In this document: one piece after another, positions 1 through 9,190 of the stretch
How the letters are laid out: every line of letters begins with the position of its first letter
How positions within the stretch are numbered: the stretch's first letter is position 1
Source: Burkholderia lata
GTDB taxonomy: Bacteria > Pseudomonadota > Gammaproteobacteria > Burkholderiales > Burkholderiaceae
DNA: 64,000 nt
Assembly (NCBI RefSeq): GCF_000012945.1
Contig: NC_007509.1
Span: forward strand, 372,001-436,000
Direction of reading: 5' to 3'
Notes under the pieces: model-generated
What the model was told of the DNA's origin: nothing
What the model saw: only the letters and a program-made list of their open reading frames with translations
Database searches by the model: none
Made by a program: the position numbers and the translations under genes

Positions 1-533
1 GCGCCGACGGCGGCCCGTGGCCGCACCAGACCGACACGTGCCTCGGCTGTCACGGCGACAAGGGCACCTCGCTCGAGCAGGGCTATCCGAGCCTCGCAGG
101 GCAACCGGCGTCCTACGTGGCGGCCCAGCTTCACGACTTCGCGAGCGGCAAGCGCGCGAACCCGAACATGGCGCCGCTGGCGATGAGCCTGAGCGAGACC
201 GACATCAAGTCGCTGTCCGACTACTACGCGCGGCAGCCGGCCCGCCGCAACCGCTATTTCGAGGCCGATCCGCAACTCGCGGCGCAAGGCAAGCTGCTGG
301 TCGAGAAGGCGGCGTGCGCAGCGTGTCACGGCGCGCGCCTGACGGGCCAGGCGCAGTTCCCGCGGCTGGCGGGCCAGGGGCACGACTATCTGCTGAAGCA
401 GATGGACGCGTTTGCCGCCGGCACGCGCACCGAAGCGACCGGCACGATGCAGCGCGTCACCGCGGCGCTGTCGCAGAAGGACCGCGAGGCCGTCGCCCAG
501 TACCTGGCAAGTTTGAATCCGGAGCAGGAATGA
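1..533 (+). CDS. Diheme cytochrome c (c4-like), 5' end outside window
   Basis: Partial gene: the reading frame is open from base 3, so the start and any signal peptide lie upstream. The visible 176 residues carry two CxxCH heme-binding motifs, CLGCH at about residue 13 and CAACH at about residue 105, each followed by typical cytochrome c class I sequence (GYPSLAGQ and FPRLAGQ) and candidate axial methionines (NMAPLAM and GTMQRV). Two c-type domains in tandem are the cytochrome c4 arrangement, a periplasmic electron carrier that often serves membrane dehydrogenases or oxidases. The next gene begins 34 bases downstream and encodes a membrane protein, so the two may be co-transcribed. The partner oxidoreductase would lie to the left of the window. 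Confidence 0.85.
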   Translation, partial: ADGGPWPHQTDTCLGCHGDKGTSLEQGYPSLAGQPASYVAAQLHDFASGKRANPNMAPLAMSLSETDIKSLSDYYARQPARRNRYFEADPQLAAQGKLLVEKAACAACHGARLTGQAQFPRLAGQGHDYLLKQMDAFAAGTRTEATGTMQRVTAALSQKDREAVAQYLASLNPEQE

Positions 534-567
534 TGAACCGTACGCAATCGGAATGGAGTGTTTGATC

Positions 568-1257
568 ATGGACACCAGAACTCTCGTGCTTTGCCTTGCC
601 AGTGCGTTGCTGGCGACCACCACCGCCATCTATGGCTGGAAGTTTCTCAAGAAGCGTAATTACCTGCTCGGGATCGAGTGGTTCATCGTGACGGTGTCGT
701 CGTCGAATGCGCTGATCTATTTCGCGACTCACTTCGAGCTGTCGGGGCTCATCTCGCATTTTCTGGATGCGTTCTCCCGGGGCTTCGGGATGCCGATCGT
801 CGCCGTCGCGGGGCTGATGGCCGTGACGCGCGGCTACAAGCCGTCGGGGTGGCAGGACGTCGCGCTGTTCGCGATATCCGCTGTCGGCACCGTCGTGCTC
901 GTGTCCGGCGTCGTCGGCAAGGCGCTGCCTTACTTCTATGTCGCGATGTGGGGGCTGCTGACGATCTATCTCGCAGGATTCGTCCGGAAATTGCTGGCGG
1001 CCGGCGAGCGGTTCCATGCGATGACGTCGACTGTTGCAATGGTGACCTCGTTCGCGATCGCATGCATCTACGATTTCTATCCGATACCCGGGGATGCGCA
1101 CAACGTCGTGGTCAATTTCTACGTATTCGCACTGGTGACGTGGTCGTACGTGACGGTCGTGCTCTATTACGCCTATTGCGCGCTGGAACGCGCAGGTCAG
1201 GCGCATGACGCCAGCCGGTTGCGCTCGACCCGGAACGGGAACCGTCGCCTCGCGTAA
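568..1257 (+). CDS. Small polytopic membrane protein of unknown function
   Basis: 229 residues. The ATG at 568 is chosen because a GGAG lies about 9 bases upstream; an in-frame ATG at 553 has no such site. The protein is strongly hydrophobic, with about six to seven likely membrane segments (roughly residues 5-25, 38-58, 70-90, 97-117, 120-140, 148-168 and 180-203) and a basic, Arg-rich C-terminus. I recognise no domain or catalytic motif. It directly follows the cytochrome c gene, so a role beside a membrane redox complex is possible, but that is only context. No function is assigned. Confidence 0.75.
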   Translation: MDTRTLVLCLASALLATTTAIYGWKFLKKRNYLLGIEWFIVTVSSSNALIYFATHFELSGLISHFLDAFSRGFGMPIVAVAGLMAVTRGYKPSGWQDVALFAISAVGTVVLVSGVVGKALPYFYVAMWGLLTIYLAGFVRKLLAAGERFHAMTSTVAMVTSFAIACIYDFYPIPGDAHNVVVNFYVFALVTWSYVTVVLYYAYCALERAGQAHDASRLRSTRNGNRRLA

Positions 1258-1821
1258 GTGCGTGGCGCAGCGCATCGAGGCATTTGCGTCGCTCGATGAC
1301 ACACGCCGGAGACGGCCACTGTGTCATTGGGGCGTGCAGTGCTGAATCGCTTCCGGAGCGTACTGCGACCGATAGCGTGTGTGACCGATGGCGCTCCGGT
1401 GCGAGACGCGCGGGCATGAGCCTTGGTGTATCCCTGGATCTTCGTTGGGCAGTCTCGATATCGACCCACCGGCAGCCTGGAGGCATCGTGATGCGCATTC
1501 ATTCTGGATTGACCGGTATCGAAACGACGCTGTCGACGTCACCTTAAGGCCGTCAAGTAATCGTCACAGGAAAGAGGGGTGTTGGCCCCTCGCCTGACTT
1601 TCGTCTTGCTCGCCAGTCGGCGTGCCTGCTGGCGCGCGGCCGGTCGGGAGCGCGGCTGTCATCCCGCTTTGTCTACGCACTGCATCCGCACCGGGAATAC
1701 CCGCTCTTTTTATTTCGTTCTAAATTTATCATCATTACCTAACATTGTTATTCCGAACTACTTTTGAGACGGTACACAGCACCCGCAAATAGGGCAGGGG
1801 CGAACCAACAGGAGGTGACAG
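1258..1821. other. 564-bp intergenic region with AT-rich promoter-like tail
   Basis: No convincing gene is seen; the ORFs present are short and overlap in several frames. GC content falls sharply at about 1695-1765, a T/A-rich stretch unlike its surroundings, followed by a strong Shine-Dalgarno (AGGAGGTGA at about 1810-1818) directly before the PhyH gene. This region most likely holds the promoter for the PhyH-RidA pair. I could not assign clear -35/-10 boxes. Confidence 0.5.
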
Positions 1822-2655
1822 ATGGATGATGTCAAGCGCAGGGCTTTCGCAGAGGACGGCGCGGTTCTGATCGAAGGTCTGCTGAACGAGGAACAACTGG
1901 CTCAATGCCGGCGGGCGTTCGACTGGGGTATCGAAAATCCGGGACCGATGGCGTCGAGTATGCTCGACGGCACCGAATTCCGGTCGCACGTCGACAACGC
2001 GAATCCGTATGCGAAGCAGCGCCTCGACGAGCTGGTCGACACGTTGCCGCTCGGTCGACTGTTCGCCGACCTGTGGGGATCGAAGCACGCGTGGTATTTC
2101 GCCGAGGAACTCTTCCTGAAGCAAGGCGGCAAGGGCGCGCGCTCGCTGTGGCACCAGGACACCTCGTACCTGCCGTGGGCGGGGATGCACTTCGGCAATG
2201 CGTGGATCAGCTTCGAAGCCGTTCCGAAGCGCAATGCGCTCGAGATCGTGCGGGGTTCGCATCGTGGTGTGCGTCACGACGGCACCACGTTCCAGAACGT
2301 CGACGATCCCACCGAGCCGCTGCATGGCGGTGGCGTCTGGCCGCGGATGCCCGACATCGAAGCCGAACGTCGCGCCGATCCGGGCAAGTACGACATTCTC
2401 TCGTGGGCCACGAAGCCGGGCGACGTGCTGTTGCTGCACCCGGGCGTGCTGCACGGCGGCGGCGTGGTCGATCCGGATTTCCCCGATCGCCACACGCTCG
2501 TGCTGCGCTTCTTCGGCGACGACGCCACCTTCAGCCCGCTGCCGGACAACAGTGCGTCGGGCTTTACGCCGGCGGGGATCCTGTTCGTCGAGGAAATCGC
2601 GTCATTGAAGGCGGGTGATCCGTTTCGCGCGCCGTGTTTCCGTCAACTCGTCTGA
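1822..2655 (+). CDS. Phytanoyl-CoA dioxygenase (PhyH) family Fe(II)/2-oxoglutarate oxygenase
   Basis: 277 residues, normal length for the family. A strong AGGAGGTGA ribosome site precedes the ATG. The iron-binding facial triad is visible: H111 and D113 in WHQDTSY, and the distal histidine in LLHPGVLHGG (H211), with R229 in VLRFFGD as the likely 2-oxoglutarate-binding arginine. Such enzymes hydroxylate unactivated carbons using O2 and 2-oxoglutarate in the cytoplasm. It is followed after 18 bases by a RidA-like gene and stands at the head of the DUF1329/DUF1302/RND block, suggesting it opens oxidation of a hydrophobic substrate. The substrate cannot be read from the sequence; many PhyH proteins in bacteria act on small molecules other than acyl-CoAs. 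Confidence 0.9.
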   Translation: MDDVKRRAFAEDGAVLIEGLLNEEQLAQCRRAFDWGIENPGPMASSMLDGTEFRSHVDNANPYAKQRLDELVDTLPLGRLFADLWGSKHAWYFAEELFLKQGGKGARSLWHQDTSYLPWAGMHFGNAWISFEAVPKRNALEIVRGSHRGVRHDGTTFQNVDDPTEPLHGGGVWPRMPDIEAERRADPGKYDILSWATKPGDVLLLHPGVLHGGGVVDPDFPDRHTLVLRFFGDDATFSPLPDNSASGFTPAGILFVEEIASLKAGDPFRAPCFRQLV

Positions 2656-2673
2656 ATCCGGAGGATTCCCGTC

Positions 2674-3087
2674 ATGGCAACAACCAGCAAGCGTCAACCG
2701 ATCATTCCACCCGGGTTCAAGGCGTGGTACGACACCTACCATTTCGCTCCGGCCACGCGGGTGGGCGACACGATCTGGGTGTCCGGCCAGGTCGGAATCG
2801 GCGCGGACATGCGGCCGGGCGACGGCGTACAGGCGCAGGCGCGCATCGCGTTCGAATCGCTGAAGGCGATTCTGGTCGAGGCCGGTGCGAGTCTGGCCGA
2901 CGTGGTGGAACTGATGACTTTTCATACGGACCTGCGCGCCGAGGTCGAAGCCTTCGGGGCCGTGAAGGACGAATACTTCCCGGATCGCTATCCGTCGTGG
3001 ACAGCAGTCGGGGTGACGCAGCTCGCGCTGCCCGAATTGTGCGTCGAAGTGCGGGCGGTGGCGGTGGTCGGGTCGGGCGCTGTTTGA
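2674..3087 (+). CDS. RidA/YjgF/UK114 family protein, non-canonical active site
   Basis: 137 residues, matching the small trimeric Rid fold, with the conserved C-terminal pattern LALPELCVEVRAVAVV. A Shine-Dalgarno-like GGAGG overlaps the end of the PhyH region (2657-2663). Canonical RidA hydrolyses reactive imines and enamines using an arginine in the ARSCVEV motif (Arg105 in E. coli). Here the aligned stretch reads PSWTAVGV, so that arginine is absent, which points to one of the Rid subfamilies without proven imine deaminase activity. It is translationally linked with PhyH and near an FAD amine oxidase (10213-11610), so handling of an unstable imine or enamine remains an attractive inference, but the missing residue argues against simply calling it a 2-aminoacrylate deaminase. 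Confidence 0.85.
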   Translation: MATTSKRQPIIPPGFKAWYDTYHFAPATRVGDTIWVSGQVGIGADMRPGDGVQAQARIAFESLKAILVEAGASLADVVELMTFHTDLRAEVEAFGAVKDEYFPDRYPSWTAVGVTQLALPELCVEVRAVAVVGSGAV

Positions 3088-3452
3088 GGAAAAAGTCGGG
3101 CCGTTAGCGCGGCCGGCGCGGCGGCTGCGACTGCGACGTAAGGAAGCATTCTCAGCCGCTGCATCCGGCACCTGAGGCTGGTTCAGCCGGATGCGGCGAG
3201 CCCCGAACCGGCGATGGAAGGGGCACGCAGGGCATGCAGCATGTGTGACGGAAGAGCATTCAATATATTTCGTATTACTTACAACATGGCGCGCGTCGGC
3301 GAAAGGAATGCCGAGCGCTTCGCGGTCGCGGAAGTCCCGCGACGGCTGGCCGGAAAACGGCGCGTTCGCCGCGAGAAATCGCAACGAAACGAACGCCAGC
3401 TGCCCGACGGCCACACAACCGGTGAATGAAAGCTGAGTCTCGGAAGGAGAGC
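3088..3452. other. 365-bp intergenic region before the DUF1329 gene
   Basis: No supported gene. A locally AT-rich stretch around 3255-3290 could be part of a second promoter, making the DUF1329/DUF1302/RND/YCF48 genes a transcription unit separate from PhyH-RidA. No clear inverted repeat or -35/-10 pair was identified. Confidence 0.4.
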
Positions 3453-4817
3453 ATGATGAAGAAGCACACGATCGGAACCGTGTCCGCAATCGCGGCGGCG
3501 TTGTTGATGATGGCCGGCAGTGCGATGGCCGACGACCTCACCGCGGTGGGGGCCGAACGCGGCGCGAGCAAGGACGGATCCATTCCTGCCTTTGCCGGCA
3601 GGCAGGAGCCGCAGTCGGGCTGGGAATACGGCAAGACGCGCGGCGATTTCTGGAAGCACCGGAGCGAGAAGCCGCTTTACTCGATCGATGCCGCGAACGT
3701 CGACAAGTACGCAAGCATGCTGTCGCCCGGCCAGATCGCGTTGATCAAGCAGCGCAAGGGCTACCGGATGGATGTCTATCCGTCGCACCGCGAGTGCCAG
3801 CTGCCGGAGTTCGCCGAGCAGAACACGAAGACCAACCTCACGGCCGCGAAGCTCGCGTCGGACGGCGAGACGCTCGAGGCGGCGGTCCTGCCCGGCGTGC
3901 CGTTTCCCCAGCCGAAGACCGGCGCCGAAGCGATCCTGAACTACGAGAACCGCTATCGCGGCATCGGCATCGAATGGCCGCTGGACGTCACGACCATCTC
4001 GCCGCGTCCGGGCGGCGGCGAATGGATCGACGGGATCGGCCCGCAGGTCTTCTACTTCCCGTCGGGCAAGACGGGCAAGAGCGGGCCGAAGGATGTCGAC
4101 CAGCTCAGCCTGGCCGCGTACTTCTCGGCCACCTCGCCGGCCGCGCTTGCCGGGCAGGCCTTCGTGCAGCGCCAGTATTTCAACAAGGATTCGGAAACCT
4201 ACTACTACTTTCCGGGCCAGCGCCGCGTGAGACGCATGCCGGCCTATACGCACGATGCTCCGCTGATCGGCTTCGAGAACCAGTACCTGATCGACGAAGC
4301 CAACATGTTCAACGGCTCGATCGACCGGTTCAACTGGAAGCTGGTCGGCAAGCGCGACATGCTCGTTCCGTATAACGCGTTCGGCATGTACAAGTTCAAG
4401 AGCAAGCTGCACGACGTCGCGACGCCCGACGGCATCGCGTCGGCGAACCGGCGCTACGAGATGCATCGCGTGTGGGTCGTCGAGGCGACGGTCAAGCCGA
4501 GCGCGCGCCACGTCGCATCGAAGAAGGTGTTCTACCTGGACGAGGACAGCTGGCTTGCGCTCATCGGCGAGGACTACGACGCGCAGGGCAAGCTGTGGAA
4601 GGTGCGCGAGAGCTACCCGATTCCGGTCTGGGAGCTGGGCGGCACCTGCGACAACGAGCCGATGGCGCAATACGACCTCCTGAACGGGCGCTACGTGATG
4701 GATTCGTCGACGATCGGCCAGGGCAAGGACATCCGCTGGTACCAGGAGATCAACGATCCGCGCTTCAAGTCCGATTTCTTCACGGCGGAATCGCTGAGAT
4801 CGGTCAGCGAACGCTGA
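3453..4817 (+). CDS. DUF1329 family outer-membrane/periplasmic protein
   Basis: 454 residues. ATG-ATG at 3453/3456 follows GGAAGGAGA, which decides the start over an upstream in-frame ATG at 3426. An N-terminal signal peptide is evident (Met-Met-Lys-Lys, then hydrophobic AIAAALLMMAGSAMA, cleavage near residue 28). The body has the DUF1329 pattern, including the GQRRVRRMP motif, which resembles LolA/LolB-like lipoprotein-sorting folds. DUF1329 genes are habitually neighbours of DUF1302, MMPL-type RND and YCF48 genes in Pseudomonas, Comamonas and Burkholderia clusters for hydrophobic compounds such as steroids and terpenoids, exactly the order found here. The likely role is in carrying or inserting a hydrophobic ligand across the envelope; the biochemical activity is not established. 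Confidence 0.9.
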   Translation: MMKKHTIGTVSAIAAALLMMAGSAMADDLTAVGAERGASKDGSIPAFAGRQEPQSGWEYGKTRGDFWKHRSEKPLYSIDAANVDKYASMLSPGQIALIKQRKGYRMDVYPSHRECQLPEFAEQNTKTNLTAAKLASDGETLEAAVLPGVPFPQPKTGAEAILNYENRYRGIGIEWPLDVTTISPRPGGGEWIDGIGPQVFYFPSGKTGKSGPKDVDQLSLAAYFSATSPAALAGQAFVQRQYFNKDSETYYYFPGQRRVRRMPAYTHDAPLIGFENQYLIDEANMFNGSIDRFNWKLVGKRDMLVPYNAFGMYKFKSKLHDVATPDGIASANRRYEMHRVWVVEATVKPSARHVASKKVFYLDEDSWLALIGEDYDAQGKLWKVRESYPIPVWELGGTCDNEPMAQYDLLNGRYVMDSSTIGQGKDIRWYQEINDPRFKSDFFTAESLRSVSER

Positions 4818-4895
4818 TTGCCATAGACATATAAAAAAATGAATCCGACGTGCGCGCTCGCGCCGTCGGCATCCGGTCTGGAGATGGGTGGGACG

Positions 4896-6737
4896 ATGAA
4901 AGCAAGCAACATAGTTAGGCATACTACGGTGTCGATTGCCATGCTGGGTGCGGCGACGTCGACTGCGTACGGCTACGAGTTCACGCTCGGGGACGGCAGC
5001 GTCCAGGGATCGTGGGTGTCCAATCTCACCGCGGGCGGCGGAATCCGGACCAAGAGTCCGAGCTGTTCGCTGACCGGCGATCCGAACGCGTACGGGTGCG
5101 GCGCGGCCGCCAATACGAACCAGTGGGGCTACGGCGACGAAGGCGACCTGAACTACCGCAAGGGCCAGCCGTTCAGCACCTACGTGAGCGCGACCAGCGA
5201 GCTGTTGCTGAAGATGCCGAGCGAAGGGCTCAAGTTCATGGTGCGCGGCACGGGGATGTATGACTTCCTCGCCGGGAGAACGGCCAGAACGCCGCTGTCG
5301 AGCACGGCTGCCGCGCAGGTCGTGTACAACGCGCAGCTGCTCGATCTGTGGGCGCAGAAGGATTTCACGATCAACGGGCACAGCGCACACGTTCGGCTCG
5401 GCAACCAGGTGATCAACTGGGGCGAGAGCATGTTCGCGCAGAGCGGCATCAACGCGACCAACTCGCTCGACACGCAGAAACTGCTGATTCCCGGTTCGCA
5501 GCTCAAGCAGGCGCTGCTGCCGGCGCCGATGCTGAGCCTTGCCGCCGATCTGTCCCACGGTTTCAGTACCGAGGCCTATTACCAGTTCCAGTGGAACGGC
5601 AACCGCATCCCGCCGGTCGGGTCGTACTGGTCGCTGGCGAACGTCGTCGGCCGCGGTGCGGAACCGTTCACGATCAACGCGAACAACCCCAACCTGGTCG
5701 GGCCGGGCGTGGGCACGATCGCCAATGCGATCGGCGGCGGGGCCGCGGCCGGCAACCAGGATACGCTGAACGCGATCAAGAACGGGCTCGTGAACGGCGC
5801 GTTCGCCGGGCCGCCATTCAACGACCTCGGCATTCCGGTCTCGACGCAGTTGCCCGCGAAATACCGGCCGCAGTTCGGCGTGAAGTTCAATTATTCGCCG
5901 CGCTCGTTCGATGCGAACTTCGCGTTCTACTACCTGAACTACACGGATAAATCACCGGTGCTGTCGACGCTCGCGAACGGCACCGCGCAGTGGTCGTATC
6001 TGCAAAACCGCCAGCTGTTCGGCGCGAGCGCGAACTTCGGCATCGGGCCGTGGGCAATCGGCACCGAGCTGTCGTACCGGCCGCGCGATGCGGTCGCGCT
6101 ATCGAGCTGCTACGGCGCGGGCGGCCCGACCGACCTGATCACGAACGGCGTGCAAGGCGTCAACTGCCAGCAGTGGGCGGACAAGAAGAAGCTTCAGCTC
6201 GACGTGAACGGGCTGCTCGCGCTGACGCGCAGCGAGTATCCGTTCCTGAAGCTGATCGCCGCGGATTCCGCGACGCTGACCTGGGAACTCACGTGGATCT
6301 ACTACCCGGGCCTCGGTTCGGACGTCACGCGCACGGTGGGCGGGCAGCCGGTCACGCAGGTGCCGGCCGCCGGCTATTTCCCGTGGCTGAACAACAACTC
6401 GGGGCTCGGCTACCCGATCACGCAGGGGCAAGGCACGTCGAGCTCGGTGGGCGCGACGATCGACTTCAACTGGACCTATGACGGCTCGCTGATTCCCGGC
6501 TGGCAGGTCACGCCGGGCGTGACGTTCAGCACGGGCCTGTACGGCTATACGCCGACCTTCACGGCCAACTACATGCAGGGCGCGAAGTCGGTCAACGTCT
6601 ACGTGCTGTTCAACCAGAATCCGCCGACGTGGCAGGCGGGCATCAACTTCGCGGCGTTCTTCGGCGGCCATCAGTCGGTGGGGAATCCGTACGCGGACCG
6701 CAATTTCATCGGTGTGTTCGCCACCCGGAACTTCTGA
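4896..6737 (+). CDS. DUF1302 family outer-membrane protein
   Basis: 613 residues from the ATG at 4896, preceded by GGGTGGGA; an upstream in-frame ATG (4839) would place non-signal sequence ahead of the secretion signal. A signal peptide (MKASNIVRHTTVSIAMLGAA..., cleavage near AYG) is followed by Gly/Asn/Tyr-rich sequence with alternating hydrophobic residues and a C-terminal phenylalanine, characteristic of an outer-membrane beta-barrel. DUF1302 proteins are thought to be barrels for hydrophobic compounds. The gene lies 78 bases after DUF1329 and 63 before the RND gene, in the conserved module order. The substrate is unknown. Confidence 0.9.
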   Translation: MKASNIVRHTTVSIAMLGAATSTAYGYEFTLGDGSVQGSWVSNLTAGGGIRTKSPSCSLTGDPNAYGCGAAANTNQWGYGDEGDLNYRKGQPFSTYVSATSELLLKMPSEGLKFMVRGTGMYDFLAGRTARTPLSSTAAAQVVYNAQLLDLWAQKDFTINGHSAHVRLGNQVINWGESMFAQSGINATNSLDTQKLLIPGSQLKQALLPAPMLSLAADLSHGFSTEAYYQFQWNGNRIPPVGSYWSLANVVGRGAEPFTINANNPNLVGPGVGTIANAIGGGAAAGNQDTLNAIKNGLVNGAFAGPPFNDLGIPVSTQLPAKYRPQFGVKFNYSPRSFDANFAFYYLNYTDKSPVLSTLANGTAQWSYLQNRQLFGASANFGIGPWAIGTELSYRPRDAVALSSCYGAGGPTDLITNGVQGVNCQQWADKKKLQLDVNGLLALTRSEYPFLKLIAADSATLTWELTWIYYPGLGSDVTRTVGGQPVTQVPAAGYFPWLNNNSGLGYPITQGQGTSSSVGATIDFNWTYDGSLIPGWQVTPGVTFSTGLYGYTPTFTANYMQGAKSVNVYVLFNQNPPTWQAGINFAAFFGGHQSVGNPYADRNFIGVFATRNF

Positions 6738-6800
6738 CGGGTTCAAGCGGAAGCGGGCGCGCGTGTCGCGCATCGCCGGAAAACATGAAGGGGTCATGCA

Positions 6801-9161
6801 GTGCTTAATCGTCTGGTCAGCCGCCTTGAAAGGCTTTTCTTCGGTCATCGCGCGATCGTGCTCGCGGCGATCGGCCTGTTCACCGTCGCGATGGCCGTGT
6901 TCGCGATGCAACTGCGCATGGATGCCGGCTTCGAGAAACAGATGCCGATCGGCCACGAGTACATCCGCACGTTCCAGCAATACCGGAACGACCTGCTCGG
7001 TGCGAACCGGATCACCGTCGTCGTGCGCGCGAAGCACGGTTCGATCTGGACGCCGGACGGCCTGACGCGGCTGTACAAGGTCACGCAGGCGGTGACCTAC
7101 CTGCCGAACGTCGACCGGATCGGCGTGCGGTCGCTGTGGACGTCGAACGCGTTCGTCAACGAGATCACCGACGAGGGTTTTCGCGCGGAGCCGATCATCT
7201 CCGGCACGATCACGCCGGATCAGCTGACACCGGAGATCGTCGAGAAGATCCGCCGCGCGACGACGCTCGGCGGCTATGTCGGCACGCTCGTGTCGCACGG
7301 CGAGGACAGCGCGATGATCACGGCCGAGCTGAACGAGCGGGACAGCGCGGGCAAGGTGCTCGACTACGTCGCGTTCAATCACCTGCTGGAACAGAAGATC
7401 CGCCAGCCGTTCGAGGATGCCGGTTACGACGTGCAGATCATCGGCTTCGCGAAGCAGATCGGCGACATCGCCGACGGCGCGAAGGGCGTGCTCGGCTTCT
7501 GCGCGATCGCGCTGTTGCTGACCGCGCTCGCGGTGTACTGGTACTGCCATTCGGTTCGCTTCACGGTGCTGCTGATTCTCTGCTCGCTGACGTCGCTGGT
7601 CTGGCAGTTCGGCACGCTGAAGCTGCTCGGTTTCGGCCTCGACCCGCTCGCGGTGCTGGTGCCGTTCCTGGTGTTCGCGATCGGCGTGTCGCACGGCGTG
7701 CAGCAGGTGAACTTCATCGTGCGCGAGATTTCGCACGGGCACAGCTCGTATGAAGCGGCGCGGCGCAGTTTCAGCGGGCTGCTGATTCCGGGCGTGCTGG
7801 CGCTGATCACCGCGTTCGTGTCGTTCATCACGCTGTTGCTGATCCCGATTCCGATGGTGCGCGAGCTCGCGATCACCGCATCGCTCGGCGTGGCGTACAA
7901 GATCGTGACGAACCTGATCCTGCTGCCGGTGGCGGCATCGTGCTTCAACTTCACGAAGCGCTATGCGGACAGCGCGCTCAAGCGCGGCGAGCGGCGCTCG
8001 GCATGGCTGCGCCCGCTGGCGCGCATCGCGCAGCCGAAGTACGCGGGTGCAACCGTCGCGCTGACGCTGGTCGTGTTCGCGCTGGCCGCGTGGCAAAGCC
8101 GCGACCGCGTGATCGGCACGCTGCAGCCCGGTGCGCCGGAGCTGCGCGCGGATGCGCGTTTCAACCGCGACGCGACGGCGATCGCCGGCAACTACGACAT
8201 GGGCCTCGACTGGCTGACGGTGGCGATCGAGTCGACGGGCAAGGCCTGCGACAACCCGGCGGTCGGCCTGTACGAAGACGACTTCGCGGCCGCGATGCGC
8301 ACCGAGCCGGGCGTGGTGTCGGTGCAGTCGTACTCGGGCATGCTGCGCGCGTACAACCAGGGCTACAACGAAGACTATCCGAAGATGAACGTGGTGCCGA
8401 TCGACCCGGAGAACTACGGCGCGGTGTCGGTCGACGTCGGCCGCGTGAAGGGCTTCATGGAGGCCGATTGCACGATGTCGGCGGTGCACCTGTTCCTGAC
8501 CGACCACAAGGCCACGACGATCAACCGGATTCTCGACGACGTGAAGCAGTACCGCGCGTCGCATCCGTTCCCCGGCATCACCGTGCGTCTTGCCGCCGGC
8601 AACGCGGGCGTGCTGGCGGCCACCAACGAGGAAGTCGCGGACAGCGAGCTGCCGATGATGCTGTACGTGTACGGCGCGATCCTGATCCTCGTGTTCCTCG
8701 CGTACCGCAACTGGCGCGCGATGATCGCCTGCTGCGCGCCGCTGTCGGTTGCGACCTTCATCGGCTACTGGTTCATGAAGGAGCTGCAGATCGGGCTGAC
8801 GGTCGCGACGCTGCCGGTGATGGTGCTGGCCGTCGGGATCGGCGTCGATTACGCGTTCTACATCTACAACCGGCTGCAGGTGCATCTCGCGAGCGGGCAG
8901 ACGATCGTGAAGGCGGTGCAGCACGCGCTGCTCGAAGTCGGCGTCGCGACGATCTTCACGGCGATCACGCTCGCGATCGGCGTGGCGACGTGGAGCTTCT
9001 CCGCGCTGAAATTCCAGGCCGACATGGGCAAGCTGCTGGCGTTCATGTTCCTCGTCAACCTGCTGATGGCGATGACGGCGCTGCCCGCGCTGGCCTCGGT
9101 GCTGGAGCGTCGGTTCCCGCGCCGCAAGCCGGCCCGTGCGCCGGGGCTCTTCAGCCACTGA
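6801..9161 (+). CDS. RND superfamily (MMPL/HpnN-like) transporter
   Basis: 786 residues, starting at GTG 6801 about 8 bases after AAGGGG; there is no in-frame ATG nearby. The architecture is a duplicated RND half-transporter: one N-terminal membrane helix (residues about 18-38), a periplasmic domain, a bundle of about five helices (about 230-390), a second helix and periplasmic domain, then a second bundle (about 635-775). The length is well below tripartite AcrB pumps (about 1,050) and fits lipid or hydrophobe exporters of the HpnN/MMPL type. With DUF1302, DUF1329 and YCF48 it forms a recurring four-gene envelope module. It probably moves a hydrophobic substrate or lipid between membranes; the direction is unknown. 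Confidence 0.92.
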   Translation: MLNRLVSRLERLFFGHRAIVLAAIGLFTVAMAVFAMQLRMDAGFEKQMPIGHEYIRTFQQYRNDLLGANRITVVVRAKHGSIWTPDGLTRLYKVTQAVTYLPNVDRIGVRSLWTSNAFVNEITDEGFRAEPIISGTITPDQLTPEIVEKIRRATTLGGYVGTLVSHGEDSAMITAELNERDSAGKVLDYVAFNHLLEQKIRQPFEDAGYDVQIIGFAKQIGDIADGAKGVLGFCAIALLLTALAVYWYCHSVRFTVLLILCSLTSLVWQFGTLKLLGFGLDPLAVLVPFLVFAIGVSHGVQQVNFIVREISHGHSSYEAARRSFSGLLIPGVLALITAFVSFITLLLIPIPMVRELAITASLGVAYKIVTNLILLPVAASCFNFTKRYADSALKRGERRSAWLRPLARIAQPKYAGATVALTLVVFALAAWQSRDRVIGTLQPGAPELRADARFNRDATAIAGNYDMGLDWLTVAIESTGKACDNPAVGLYEDDFAAAMRTEPGVVSVQSYSGMLRAYNQGYNEDYPKMNVVPIDPENYGAVSVDVGRVKGFMEADCTMSAVHLFLTDHKATTINRILDDVKQYRASHPFPGITVRLAAGNAGVLAATNEEVADSELPMMLYVYGAILILVFLAYRNWRAMIACCAPLSVATFIGYWFMKELQIGLTVATLPVMVLAVGIGVDYAFYIYNRLQVHLASGQTIVKAVQHALLEVGVATIFTAITLAIGVATWSFSALKFQADMGKLLAFMFLVNLLMAMTALPALASVLERRFPRRKPARAPGLFSH

Positions 9162-9190
9162 CGCCCGCCCACTTTCATGGAGATCTCCAG

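Noticed and set aside
6099..9158. 1,019-residue minus-strand ORF over DUF1302 and the RND gene
   Set aside because: Same kind of codon-bias shadow, low-complexity basic sequence without motifs; both plus-strand genes are certain.
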